A DNA stretch of 64,000 nt from Clostridia bacterium (GCA_017549335.1 JAFYVB010000017.1:22162-86161); one strand, 5' to 3'; counted from the stretch's first letter, positions 41,437 to 50,124 are shown. The notes: a model not told the origin generated them from the letters alone. Translations and numbers: made by a program.

Positions 41437-43189
41437 GAAACGATTTCCTTGTCAGAAAAACATATCTTTCTTTCGTTATTACCGCAATTTTGACCTCCTT
41501 GACCGCCACCGTGGGGATGTTGATCGATAATATCATCATCGGTCAGTCCCTGGGCTCCGACGCGCTTGGCGCCATGGGAATCGTAGGGCCGATCAGCCTG
41601 ATCTTTTCCGCGTGCGGCAATATCTGCTCCGGCGGCGGCGGTGCAAAAGCGGCGCAGGCGCTGGGACGCGGTCAAAAAGATCGCTTCCGTCAGATTTTTA
41701 CGGTCAATATGCTGTTTGTGCTGGCTTCCGGCTTGTCCTTTACGGTGCTGGGAATGCTCTTCGCTCCGCAGATCGCTGTTTTTCTGGGCGCAAAGGAGGC
41801 TCTGCTGGAGCCGGCAACCCAGTATCTGTATGGATATTTCCTCGGCGCGGTGCCGACCATTGCCGTCAGCGCAATGATGAGCTTCATCCGCATGGACGGC
41901 TCGCCCAGGCTGCCGCTGGCGTGCATCGCCGTCATGTCCGCAGCCAACATCGTACTGGATCTGATGATGATCTATGTTTTCCATCTGGCATGTTCGGCAT
42001 GGCGCTGGCCACGACGATCAGCTACTGCCTTGCACTGGCAACCGCCTGCCTGCACTTCCTGAAAAAAGACACGGCTTTGCGTCTCATCCGTCCTGCCGGC
42101 CTGCTGCGTGAGCTTGGCAGCACGATCTATACCGGTTTCCCCACAGCGATCAGCCGCATCAGCGACACGGTCAAGGTAACGCTGCTGAACAACCTGCTGG
42201 CGGCCTTTGTTTCGGTGTCCGCCATTACTGCCCTGAGCATCAGAACACAGGCGCAGAATTTTCTCGGAGCGTTCATTCTCGGCATCAGTCAGGCGATCAC
42301 CCCAACAATCGGAATGTTTTTCGGCGAAGAGGATCGCACGGCGATGCGGGACACCTTAAAGGTAACGCTCCGCTTCGGATGTATCGTGGTCGCGGTTCTT
42401 TCTGCCGTTCTCCTTGCAGTTCCCTTCCTGTTTTGCCGTCTTCTGGGAATTCAGGACGCCGGCATCCTGAATATGTCCAATACGGCTTTACGCTTTTTTG
42501 CCGTTGCATTGCCCGTCTATCTGATCAACACCGTTTTGATGAACTTCTATCAGTGTACAAAACGGGTGGGGCTTTCTTCCATGATCTGCATCCTGCAGTC
42601 GCTGGTATATACAGTGGTGTTTGCGTTGATCCTGATTCGCCCGCTGGGCGCAGCAGGCGTGTGGACTGCCTTTTTGCTGGGTGAGCTGCTGACCTTAATG
42701 ACCACTGTGCTCTTTATCAGCTTCAAAAACAAAAAGCCGGTCTCATCGCTGGATGACCTTATGATGCTGGACGCGGATTTCGGCGGATCGGAACAGGATC
42801 GGGTGGAATTGTCCATCGGAAACAGCATGGACGAGGTAATGACCATTTCCGCCGGTATCTATCAATTCGGAAACGATCGCGGAATCAGCACCAAAACGCT
42901 GCACACCCTGTCCCTTTGCATTGAGGAAATGGCCGGCAACGTCATTCGTCATGCCTTTAAACCGGGAGAAAAGCGCTGGCTTGACGTAACCCTTATCAAC
43001 AAGCCGGATACCGTCATCTTCCGTCTGCGGGATAACGGCGCGGCGTTTGATCCGCTTGCGTATCCGGGTCAGGGAAATACCGATACCTATGGGATCCGAA
43101 TGATCCGCGCTTTAGCCCAGGAATTTGAGTATCGGCGCAGCATGGGGCTGAACAATCTGATCATTCATCTGAAAAAGGAAACAGAGTAA
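41433..43189 (+). pseudogene. MATE transporter fused to RsbW-type kinase domain, broken by a 1-nt frameshift
   Basis: The N-terminal frame (41433 on) is a MATE/NorM-like transporter: FVITAILTSLTATVGMLIDN, GSDALGAMGIVGP, GGGGAKAAQALGRGQKDRFRQ. Near 41987 the text CTGGCATG leaves the frame; one extra G (CTGGGCATG) would restore HLGMFGMALATTISYC and lead straight into the second frame to 43189, giving 585 residues. The C-terminal 140 residues are an RsbW-type ATPase: LCIEEMAGNVIRHAF, FRLRDNGAAFDPL, GIRMIRAL. No slippery heptamer is evident. The defect is either a sequencing error in a G run or a recent mutation. The fusion links export to STAS phosphorylation. Confidence 0.85.
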
Positions 43190-43266
43190 CCGGTTAATCG
43201 CATAACCGCCGCCCCGGGCAGCACGCGGCAAGCCAAGCGAACGCAGCCCCTTTTGGATGAAAGGAA

Positions 43267-46101
43267 ATGAATTTGAATATGAGGCTTTCAATTCCGATTC
43301 TTCTGAATATTTTGCTTGTGGTGACCTTTTATTCCGCAGACAAGCGTACAAAATTCAAACTGCTGCCTCAAGCATCAAAACAAATCATCATCGGCGTGAT
43401 GTTCGGCGGCGTGTCCGCTTTTTCGTCGAGCTTTGGCGTGGCGTGGCTCGGAACCATCGTCAACGTCCGTGATGCCGCGCCTTTGTCTGCAGGTCTTATT
43501 TTCGGCGCCCCGGCAGGTATTATCGCAGGATTTATCGGCGGCCTGTACCGCTGGTTTTCCGTGTATTGGGGCGGCGGAGAATACACCCGTCTTGCCTGTA
43601 CGGCAGCAACCATTTTGGCGGGCTTCATCGCAGCAGGGCTGAGAAAGCTGATGTTTGACGACAAGAAGCCCACCTGGGGATACGGAATCTGCGCCGCGGT
43701 TGTGTGTGAAATTCTTCACATGATCCTGATTTTCCTGACCAACATGGATAATTCGTCCCAGGCGTTTGAATTTGTCCGGGGCGCAAGCCTTCCCATGGTT
43801 CTGGGCAATGCCATCGCGGTGGGGCTCTCCCTTGTGTTCGTTTCCTTGCTGAGTCACGAGCGTCTTACCCGCAAAAAAGGCAGCGAACAGATCGCGCAAA
43901 CCTTCCAGCGCTGGCTGCTCATGTGCATCGTGATCGCCTACCTGATCACAAGTACGTTTACATTCATCCTGCAAAACGGGATGGCGAAGATCGAAACCCA
44001 GGAATTGTTTACAACCGCAATCAACGACGTAAAGACCGACGTCAGAGGGAAATCCGACGCCTATATGCTTGCCGTTACCAAAAACATTGCAGACCGCTAT
44101 GAGGCAGACCCGACGGTTTCTTTGGCCTTGCTGGCGGAAGAGTATGACGTTATTGAAATCAACGTCGTGGCGCAGGACGGTCTGATCCTCCATTCCACGG
44201 ACGCCTCCCTGTCCGGCGCGTTCAATATGAACAGCAGCGAGCAATCCAAAGCCTTTATGGTTCTTACCCAAGGCGAAACCTCTCTGGTGCAGGAATACGG
44301 CCCCATCGGCATCGACGGGACAACCATGCGAAAATATGCGGGAATTACCCTTGCGGGCGGCGGCTATATTCAGGTAGGCTACAGCACGGAGCAGTTCCAT
44401 GATATGCTGGATGAGTTTGTTGTGGACGTTACGAAGAACCGGCACGTCAGCGCCAACGGCTTTATCGCCGTATGCGACGAGAACCTGAACTTGGTGACGG
44501 AAACCTTCCGTAACGGTGCGCACATCTCCACCATCGGCATTGTTCCCAATGCGGAAATGAACAACGGGGAATTCGCCAAAGCCCTTTGCGAAGCGGAAAT
44601 TGTGAACAGTGAAACCGGATACCGGGAAGCCTACGTCTATGTGTTTACCTTTGTAGAAGGCTACTGCATCATCGCAGCCATGCCCAAGTCCGACGTAATG
44701 TTCATGCGGGATGCCTCTCTGTATACCAGCGTGTTCATGCAGGTGCTTATTTTTGCCTCTCTGTTTATTCTCATTTACATTCTGATCAAACGAGTGATCA
44801 TCAACAACCTGAAAAAAGTCAACGGCACATTGGCGCAAATAACCAACGGAAACCTGAATGTGACGGTGGACGTACGCAGCAACGAAGAATTTGCCTCCCT
44901 GTCTGACGATATCAATTCCACCGTGGCGACGCTGAAGCATTACATTGACGAGGCGGCTGCCCGTTTTGACAAGGATCTGGAAATCGCAAAGACGATCCAG
45001 CACTCCGCCTTGCCTTCCGTTTTCCCGCCTTATCCCGATCGGAAGGATTTCAGCATCTTTGCCAGCATGGATGCCGCCAAGGAAGTCGGCGGAGATTTTT
45101 ACGATTTCTATCTGTTGGATGATCACCGTCTTGCCTTTGTGATGGCAGACGTTTCCGGCAAGGGGATTCCCGGAGCGATGTTTATGATGACCGCCAAAAC
45201 GCTGCTCAAAAGCCATGCAGAAAGCGGTCTGGCGGTTCATGACGTGTTCACGCAGGTCAATTCGCTGCTTTGCGAAAACAATGAAGCCGGAATGTTTGTG
45301 ACTGCCTGGATGGGTATTCTTGATCTGGAAACAGGTCTGATACGCTATGCCAATGCAGGACATAATCCGCCTGTGATTCGGCGCCGGGACGGTACTTATG
45401 AGTATTTGAAAGGAAAAGCCAATTTCGTATTGGCCGGAATGGAAGGCGTCCGCTACAGAGAGCAGCAGCTTCAGCTGCAGCAGGGGGATGAGATTTACCT
45501 TTATACCGACGGTATAACGGAAGCCCATGACCCGAGCAATCAGCTGTTTGGCGAAGGCCGCCTTTTATCCAGTCTGAACAGTGCAATCCATCTGCCGGTG
45601 GAGGATATCTGTAAAAAGGTCAAAACCGACGTGGATGCATTCGTCGGAACAGCCGAGCAGTTTGACGATATTACCATGATGTGCATTCGGTTAAACGAGA
45701 CGGAAAGCAAAATGCTGTCCGTCAAGCCGACCATGGATGCAATCCCTCAGGCAGCGGCTTTCGTGGAAGAGAATCTGGAGAAATTCGAGGTGCCTATGGG
45801 ACTGAGCGCCAGGCTGATGGTCGCTTTGGACGAAATATTCTCCAATATCGTAAGATACAGCGGTGCATCCGAAGCACAGATCCGCCTTGTCAAGGAAGCG
45901 GATACCCTGAGATTGATTTTCCGTGATAACGGAAAGCCCTATAATCCCCTGGATGCAGAAGCGCCGGATATCACCGCATCCGCAGAGGATCGTACCATCG
46001 GCGGACTTGGTATTTTCATGGTGCGAAAAATGATGGACAATGTGGAATATGAGTATACGCACGGCATGAACAAATTAACGCTGTCGAAGAAATTGACGTA
46101 A
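43267..46101 (+). CDS. 5TM-LYT / Cache-like sensor with HAMP, SpoIIE phosphatase and RsbW-type kinase
   Basis: A 944-residue membrane receptor. Residues 1-205 form a 5TM-LYT module (NVRDAAPLSAGLIFGAPAGI, GGLYRW). TM about 215-235 and 485-505 frame an extracytoplasmic Cache-like sensor (LVTETFRNGAHIS). HAMP covers about 505-560. A PP2C/SpoIIE phosphatase covers about 570-810 (VGGDFYDFY, FVMADVSGKGIPGAMF, YTDGITEAHD). The C-terminal 130 residues are an RsbW-type ATPase (LMVALDEIFSNIVRYSG, FRDNGKPYNP, GGLGIFMV). Both the phosphatase and the kinase of a partner switch thus sit in one chain. The ATG at 43267 is very close to AAGGA; TTG 43273 or ATG 43279 are alternatives. Confidence 0.9.
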   Translation: MNLNMRLSIPILLNILLVVTFYSADKRTKFKLLPQASKQIIIGVMFGGVSAFSSSFGVAWLGTIVNVRDAAPLSAGLIFGAPAGIIAGFIGGLYRWFSVYWGGGEYTRLACTAATILAGFIAAGLRKLMFDDKKPTWGYGICAAVVCEILHMILIFLTNMDNSSQAFEFVRGASLPMVLGNAIAVGLSLVFVSLLSHERLTRKKGSEQIAQTFQRWLLMCIVIAYLITSTFTFILQNGMAKIETQELFTTAINDVKTDVRGKSDAYMLAVTKNIADRYEADPTVSLALLAEEYDVIEINVVAQDGLILHSTDASLSGAFNMNSSEQSKAFMVLTQGETSLVQEYGPIGIDGTTMRKYAGITLAGGGYIQVGYSTEQFHDMLDEFVVDVTKNRHVSANGFIAVCDENLNLVTETFRNGAHISTIGIVPNAEMNNGEFAKALCEAEIVNSETGYREAYVYVFTFVEGYCIIAAMPKSDVMFMRDASLYTSVFMQVLIFASLFILIYILIKRVIINNLKKVNGTLAQITNGNLNVTVDVRSNEEFASLSDDINSTVATLKHYIDEAAARFDKDLEIAKTIQHSALPSVFPPYPDRKDFSIFASMDAAKEVGGDFYDFYLLDDHRLAFVMADVSGKGIPGAMFMMTAKTLLKSHAESGLAVHDVFTQVNSLLCENNEAGMFVTAWMGILDLETGLIRYANAGHNPPVIRRRDGTYEYLKGKANFVLAGMEGVRYREQQLQLQQGDEIYLYTDGITEAHDPSNQLFGEGRLLSSLNSAIHLPVEDICKKVKTDVDAFVGTAEQFDDITMMCIRLNETESKMLSVKPTMDAIPQAAAFVEENLEKFEVPMGLSARLMVALDEIFSNIVRYSGASEAQIRLVKEADTLRLIFRDNGKPYNPLDAEAPDITASAEDRTIGGLGIFMVRKMMDNVEYEYTHGMNKLTLSKKLT

Positions 46102-46155
46102 GATCTTCCCGTCTGAAAAAGAATCCTCAAAGCTCAATGTATCCCGCAGCAAAAC

Positions 46156-46192
46156 ACGAGCATCCGGCGAAAACGCCGGATGCTCGTTTGTG
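46156..46192 (+). terminator. Terminator of the partner-switching operon
   Basis: ACGAGCATCCGGCG pairs perfectly with CGCCGGATGCTCGT around AAAA, followed by TTGTG. The outer arms match those of the hairpin at 50057-50093. Confidence 0.8.
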
Positions 46193-46242
46193 TATGCAGC
46201 TGCAAAGTGATGTGTCTTCGGACCGGCCGGACAAATCGGAAT

Positions 46243-46416
46243 TTACTTATCTTCTTTTTCTTTCTTCGATACGAGAATGATTGAGCCAACAAGTAAAGCA
46301 ACTCCAAGAGTAAAGAACACACATCCCGCCACCGTATTTAGCTGATTTGCAAAGAAACCAATCATTCCGGCACCCGCTGCACAGCAAATTACTTGAAGCA
46401 TTTTTTTCATATTCAT
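46243..46416 (-). CDS. 57-residue two-helix membrane protein
   Basis: A short ORF (MNMKKMLQVICCAAGAGMIG ... SKKEKEDK) with two hydrophobic stretches, about residues 7-25 and 30-50, and a charged lysine-rich tail. GGAGAG lies six bases before the ATG, and the ATG overlaps the GNAT stop as ATGA, which supports its being real. It has no recognisable family. Base composition is AT-richer than most of the window. Confidence 0.7.
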   Translation of the reverse strand: MNMKKMLQVICCAAGAGMIGFFANQLNTVAGCVFFTLGVALLVGSIILVSKKEKEDK

Positions 46417-46958
46417 AAAACACTCTCCGTCAAATGCTTATTTCGGTTCGTCCACTCTTCTCTTGTCATGGCAAAAACCTTTGTAATTTCATTGATCTCA
46501 TCCGAATACTCGCCCACTTGTTTACAGCCATAAGAAAGGGCTGTTTTCGCTGACGGTTCATTGGTATACTTCATATAGGAATAAACCGTATTAAACGGGG
46601 TATTATTGAAAGTCCAATCCCTGACCGCAATCGCCGCCTCTTTGGCATATCCTTTTCTTTGTTTATCAGCTCTTATGTGGTATCCAATTTCCGGCTTTAT
46701 CTGACCGTTGATAAGCTGCATTGTCAAACCGCAATCACCTATCATCTCGCCGGTTTCTTTCAAACAGACAGCCCATAATCCAAAGCCCAATATCTGATAT
46801 CTGTCTATATTTCGCCGGATCCAGTTTTTCACCCTGTCTTCGTCAAATGTATATGGATAATGCTGCATTATATCCGAATCAGCCAATACTTTATAAAGCG
46901 CAACGAAATCGTTTTGCGTCATTTCTCTTAATAACAGACGTTCTGTTTCAATAACCAT
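46413..46958 (-). CDS. GNAT-family N-acetyltransferase, RimJ/RimL type
   Basis: A 181-residue protein: IETERLLLREMTQNDFVALY at the start, GFGLWAVCLKETGEMIGDCG, the acetyl-CoA loop region IRADKQRKGYAKEA near 108, and a C-terminal NEPSAKTALSYGCKQVGEY. This is the RimJ/RimL-like branch (acetyltransf_3), which acetylates protein N-termini or small amines. The ATG at 46958 follows GAGGAG. It is coupled to the 57-residue membrane protein. Its AT-rich codons suggest it is an accessory gene. Confidence 0.9.
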   Translation of the reverse strand: MVIETERLLLREMTQNDFVALYKVLADSDIMQHYPYTFDEDRVKNWIRRNIDRYQILGFGLWAVCLKETGEMIGDCGLTMQLINGQIKPEIGYHIRADKQRKGYAKEAAIAVRDWTFNNTPFNTVYSYMKYTNEPSAKTALSYGCKQVGEYSDEINEITKVFAMTREEWTNRNKHLTESVL

Positions 46959-47015
46959 TACGTTGCTCCTCTTCAAATTCAAGTGTATCGCTTTGATTTT
47001 ATCACGGAAGCAGTC

Positions 47016-47774
47016 TCATTCCCCGTGAATAACCGGCGCGCGCCCGTTTTCCCCGGGGGTTTTAAAGCATTGCGGCACCTGCGTATCGCAGATCATATCA
47101 TCCATGTCCTGCACCTTGCCCAGCACATAGAAATACCCGCGGCCGATCTTGTTGCCCGTCGTCAGAAGGATTCTGCGCTTGGCATGGCGCATCATCAATT
47201 GCCGCAGCTGGGCTTCGGCCACCGAGCTGTCCGTCATGCGTCCGTCCTCGGTCACGCCGCGGCAGGAGAAAAACAGCTTGTCCGCATTGAGGGTGCGCAC
47301 CAGATCTTCGGCATGGCTGCCGATCATGGAAAAGCTGTTGTCGATCATGCGCCCGCCCGTCAGGTAGGTTTTGATATGCCTTTCTCCCAGCGCCATGGCA
47401 GCCTTTACGCCGCTGGTGATAACGATCAGGTTTTTGAAATCCTTCAGATAGGGGATCATATTATAAACCGTGCTGGAAGCATCCATAAAAATAACGTCGT
47501 TATCCTTCACAAGTCCTGCCGCAATGCGGCCGATCTTCTGCTTGGCCTCCAGTTCCTCGCTTTCCCGCAGCAAAAGAGGCACGTCACGGTTGATGCCCAC
47601 CAGCACGGCGCCGCCGTACACGCGGCGAACGATCCCCTCTTTTTCAAGGGCATTGAGATCGCGGCGAACGGTGGCCTCGCTGACGTACAGCCGCTTGGCG
47701 ATATCGCCCACAGACACCATCCGCCCATCGCTCAGAAGCTTTACAATCTGATCGTGTCTTTCTTCCCCGAACAT
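47016..47774 (-). CDS. DeoR-family transcriptional regulator
   Basis: A 252-residue regulator. The DeoR HTH at residues 5-60 (RHDQIVKLLSDGRMVSVGDI then RLYVSEATVRRDLNALEKEG) is followed by a DeoRC sugar-phosphate sensor with IGRIAAGLVKDNDVIFMDAS, YLTGGRMIDNSFSMIG and LFFSCRGVTEDG. The ATG at 47774 with GGAGGT was preferred to an ATG eight codons earlier. It is divergent from the G1P dehydrogenase gene, and three 10-bp repeat units sit between the two promoters. It probably controls that gene and itself. Confidence 0.92.
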   Translation of the reverse strand: MFGEERHDQIVKLLSDGRMVSVGDIAKRLYVSEATVRRDLNALEKEGIVRRVYGGAVLVGINRDVPLLLRESEELEAKQKIGRIAAGLVKDNDVIFMDASSTVYNMIPYLKDFKNLIVITSGVKAAMALGERHIKTYLTGGRMIDNSFSMIGSHAEDLVRTLNADKLFFSCRGVTEDGRMTDSSVAEAQLRQLMMRHAKRRILLTTGNKIGRGYFYVLGKVQDMDDMICDTQVPQCFKTPGENGRAPVIHGE

Positions 47775-47796
47775 AACGGCACCTCCATTTTCTTCC

Positions 47797-47825
47797 ATTA
47801 TAAAACCTCAGCGCCCATATTGCAA
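47797..47825 (-). promoter_or_regulatory. Promoter of the deoR-type gene
   Basis: On the minus strand TTGCAA and a perfect TATAAT are 17 bases apart, 22 bases upstream of the start at 47774. Confidence 0.8.
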
Positions 47826-47830
47826 TTCAT

Positions 47831-47860
47831 TTTTGCTCATCTTTGCTCGTTTATGCACAT
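47831..47860. repeat. Three tandem 10-bp units, candidate DeoR operator
   Basis: TTTTGCTCAT, CTTTGCTCGT and TTATGCACAT follow each other without gap. Direct repeats with a helical-turn period are typical of DeoR-family operators. They lie just upstream of the deoR -35 and 35 bases before the -35 of the G1P dehydrogenase promoter. Confidence 0.6.
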
Positions 47861-47894
47861 TTTTATGTCCTTTTTCCAAATATGATGGCAATTG

Positions 47895-47923
47895 TTGACA
47901 AAACCGATTCATCCTACTAAAAT
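47895..47923 (+). promoter_or_regulatory. Promoter of the G1P dehydrogenase gene
   Basis: A perfect TTGACA and TAAAAT are separated by 17 bases, 45 bases upstream of the ATG at 47969. Confidence 0.85.
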
Positions 47924-47968
47924 GAAATCGTCCCAATAGAAAATCTGAGTAAAGGCTGGTTGATAACA

Positions 47969-49315
47969 ATGATCGATTTCTCCACTGCCTCTCTTGAAAC
48001 CCTGATCGCCAAGGGCGGTCACGACTGCGCCTGCGGCCGTCATCACGCCATGAATATGGACTATCTGCGCATCGAATCCGGCGCGGTGAAATATGTTGCC
48101 GAAGGTCTGAAGGCCATCGGCGGCACCAAGCCCTTCATCGTATGCGATAAAAATACAAAGGCTGCCGCTTGGGAGCCCGTAAAGGCTGAGCTGGACAAGG
48201 CCGGCATCCCCTACGTGCTGTACTGCTTCCCCGGCAAGCACATCGAGCCCGATGAGCATGCCATGGGCTGCCTGACCATGGCTTACGATCCCTCCTGCGA
48301 CTGCGTCATGGGCATTGGCTCGGGCGTGATCAACGACTGCTGCAAGGTGCTGTGCCATGCCGTGGGCGTCAAGCAGATGATCGTGGGCACCGCTCCCTCC
48401 ATGGACGGCTATGCCAGCAACTCCTCCGCCATGATCCGCGACCGCATCAAGGTTTCCCTGTACGGCGATGCGCCTGCCGCCATCATCTGCGACATCGACA
48501 TCATCAAGGAAGCCCCCATGCGTATGCTGTGGGCGGGCTTTGGTGATATGCTGGCCAAGTACATCGCTATCTGCGAATGGCGTATTTCCAACATGGTCAC
48601 CGGCGAATACTACTGCGAAAACATCGCCAACCTGATGCGTGCCTCCCTCAAAAAGATCGTGGACAACGCCCCGGGGCTCAAGACCCGCGACGCTGCCGCC
48701 GTTCAGGCCACCGTGGAAGGTCTGGTACTTTCGGGCGTTGCCATGAGCTATGCCGGCATCTCCCGTCCCGCCAGCGGTCTGGAGCACTACTTCAGCCACC
48801 TGTGGGAAATGATGGCGCTGGATCGCGGTACCGATTACGAGCTCCACGGCATTCAGGTGGGCGTAGGTACGCTGATCACCCTGAAGCTGTACGATGTGAT
48901 CCGCAACATCAAGCCTGACCGTGCCACCGCCGAAAAATTCATCAATGAATTCACCAACGAGGAATGGGAAAAGATGATCCGCTCCATCTTCGGTCAGGCC
49001 GCCGAAACGGTGATCGAGCAGGAGCACAACATCTTCCACAAGAATGACAAGGCCCGTCATGCCGATCGCCTCACCAAGATTCTGGATGGCTGGGACAACG
49101 TGCTGCGCTTCATCGAGGAAGAGCTGCCCGCCACCGAAAAGATCGCCGCGCTGATGAAGGATCTGGGCATGCCCATGGTTCCCGCCGACATCAACGTAAG
49201 CAAGGAAGATACCGACGCTGCCTTCATCGGCTCCCGCGACATCCGCGACAAGTATCTCTCCAGCACCATGCTGTGGGATCTGGGTCTGCTGTACACCACC
49301 AAGCTGCCCGAATAA
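47969..49315 (+). CDS. egsA: sn-Glycerol-1-phosphate dehydrogenase (AraM/EgsA type)
   Basis: A 448-residue iron-containing-alcohol-dehydrogenase-fold enzyme. NAD-binding and active-site motifs are CVMGIGSGVINDCCK near 115, GTAPSMDGYASNSS near 140, AGFGDMLAKYIA, and the metal ligands in RPASGLEHYFSHLWEM and ELHGIQVGVGT. Bacterial AraM makes glycerol 1-phosphate from dihydroxyacetone phosphate, a precursor of unusual ether-type lipids or modified polymers. The ATG at 47969 is 13 bases after AAAGG; a TTG at 47960 is an alternative. The upstream DeoR regulator probably controls it. Confidence 0.9.
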   Translation: MIDFSTASLETLIAKGGHDCACGRHHAMNMDYLRIESGAVKYVAEGLKAIGGTKPFIVCDKNTKAAAWEPVKAELDKAGIPYVLYCFPGKHIEPDEHAMGCLTMAYDPSCDCVMGIGSGVINDCCKVLCHAVGVKQMIVGTAPSMDGYASNSSAMIRDRIKVSLYGDAPAAIICDIDIIKEAPMRMLWAGFGDMLAKYIAICEWRISNMVTGEYYCENIANLMRASLKKIVDNAPGLKTRDAAAVQATVEGLVLSGVAMSYAGISRPASGLEHYFSHLWEMMALDRGTDYELHGIQVGVGTLITLKLYDVIRNIKPDRATAEKFINEFTNEEWEKMIRSIFGQAAETVIEQEHNIFHKNDKARHADRLTKILDGWDNVLRFIEEELPATEKIAALMKDLGMPMVPADINVSKEDTDAAFIGSRDIRDKYLSSTMLWDLGLLYTTKLPE

Positions 49316-49347
49316 CAAACGCGCAAAGCATTCATCCGCTTTCAAAC

Positions 49348-49381
49348 AAAAACCGCAAGCCGAGAAAGCTTGCGGTTTTTG
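49348..49381 (+). terminator. Terminator of the G1P dehydrogenase gene
   Basis: AAAACCGCAAGC pairs with GCTTGCGGTTTT across CGAGAAA and ends in TTTTTGT. Confidence 0.9.
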
Positions 49382-49430
49382 TACTGTCATGATAAAATGT
49401 TCGCAACAAACTTGAACGGACGGGAACAAA

Positions 49431-50036
49431 ATGAACAGAACAATCCCTAAAATCGGCGCGGCGGTCGTCACGATCACAGTTTTTCTTTTTGCGGTATGTA
49501 TGATCGCTGATTTTCCCTTTGGCTCGTACCTTGTGTGTATGTTTTTGCCCTTGGGATACATGATGATGGCAGCGGGCTTTCAATATGAAAGCTGCGAGGA
49601 ACGGCGGGTTCCCGCCAACATTGGCGTTGCTTTGGCCGCCGTTTATGCGGTATTGATTTTCTTGGTCTACTTTGCGCAGACAACGAGCGTCCGGCTGGAC
49701 AATTTGAATGAGCAAGCCCTTCGGATACTGGCTTTTGAGCGCGGAGGCCTTTTATTCAATTACGACTTGCTCGGTTACGGAATAATGGCCCTTTCCACGT
49801 TTTTCATCGGCCTTTCCATCATTCCAAAAAGCAAAGCAGACAAGTGGCTGAAAGGTCTGATGCTCGTACACGGTGTTTTCTTCATCAGCTGCTTTTTTAT
49901 GCCGATGACGGGAATGTTTACCTTCATGGCAGAGGGAGACGCCGGAAACGGCGGAACAATTGCTCTGTTGGGGTGGTGTGCGTATTTCTTTCCGATCGGC
50001 ATACTGGCTTATCGGCATTTTCAGAAGGCTCAGTAA
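49431..50036 (+). CDS. Multi-pass membrane protein of unknown function
   Basis: A 201-residue protein with about six hydrophobic segments: VVTITVFLFAVCMIADFPF, YLVCMFLPLGYMMMAAGF, VALAAVYAVLIFLVYFAQ, LLGYGIMALSTFFIGLSI, MLVHGVFFISCFFMPMTGMF and ALLGWCAYFFPIGILAY. No catalytic motif is visible and I do not recognise the family. ACGGGA lies ahead of the ATG. A possible promoter (TTGCGG, 17 bases, TAAAAT) overlaps the preceding terminator. It is AT-richer than its neighbours. Confidence 0.75.
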   Translation: MNRTIPKIGAAVVTITVFLFAVCMIADFPFGSYLVCMFLPLGYMMMAAGFQYESCEERRVPANIGVALAAVYAVLIFLVYFAQTTSVRLDNLNEQALRILAFERGGLLFNYDLLGYGIMALSTFFIGLSIIPKSKADKWLKGLMLVHGVFFISCFFMPMTGMFTFMAEGDAGNGGTIALLGWCAYFFPIGILAYRHFQKAQ

Positions 50037-50056
50037 CAAGCCCTCATTTATCAAGC

Positions 50057-50093
50057 AAACGAGCATCCGACTATTCTGCGGATGCTCGTTTTA
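50057..50093. terminator. Terminator between the membrane protein and EamA genes
   Basis: AAACGAGCATCCG pairs with CGGATGCTCGTTT around a nine-base loop, followed by T residues. Its arms repeat those of the hairpin at 46156-46192. Confidence 0.85.
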
Positions 50094-50124
50094 TCTTTTG
50101 TTGATTTCATCGTTTTTTGCTTCA

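Noticed and set aside
41433-42062. Programmed -1 frameshift in the MATE gene
   Set aside because: The direction would fit, but there is no X-XXY-YYZ slippery site at the junction, and a missing G in a G run explains it more simply.
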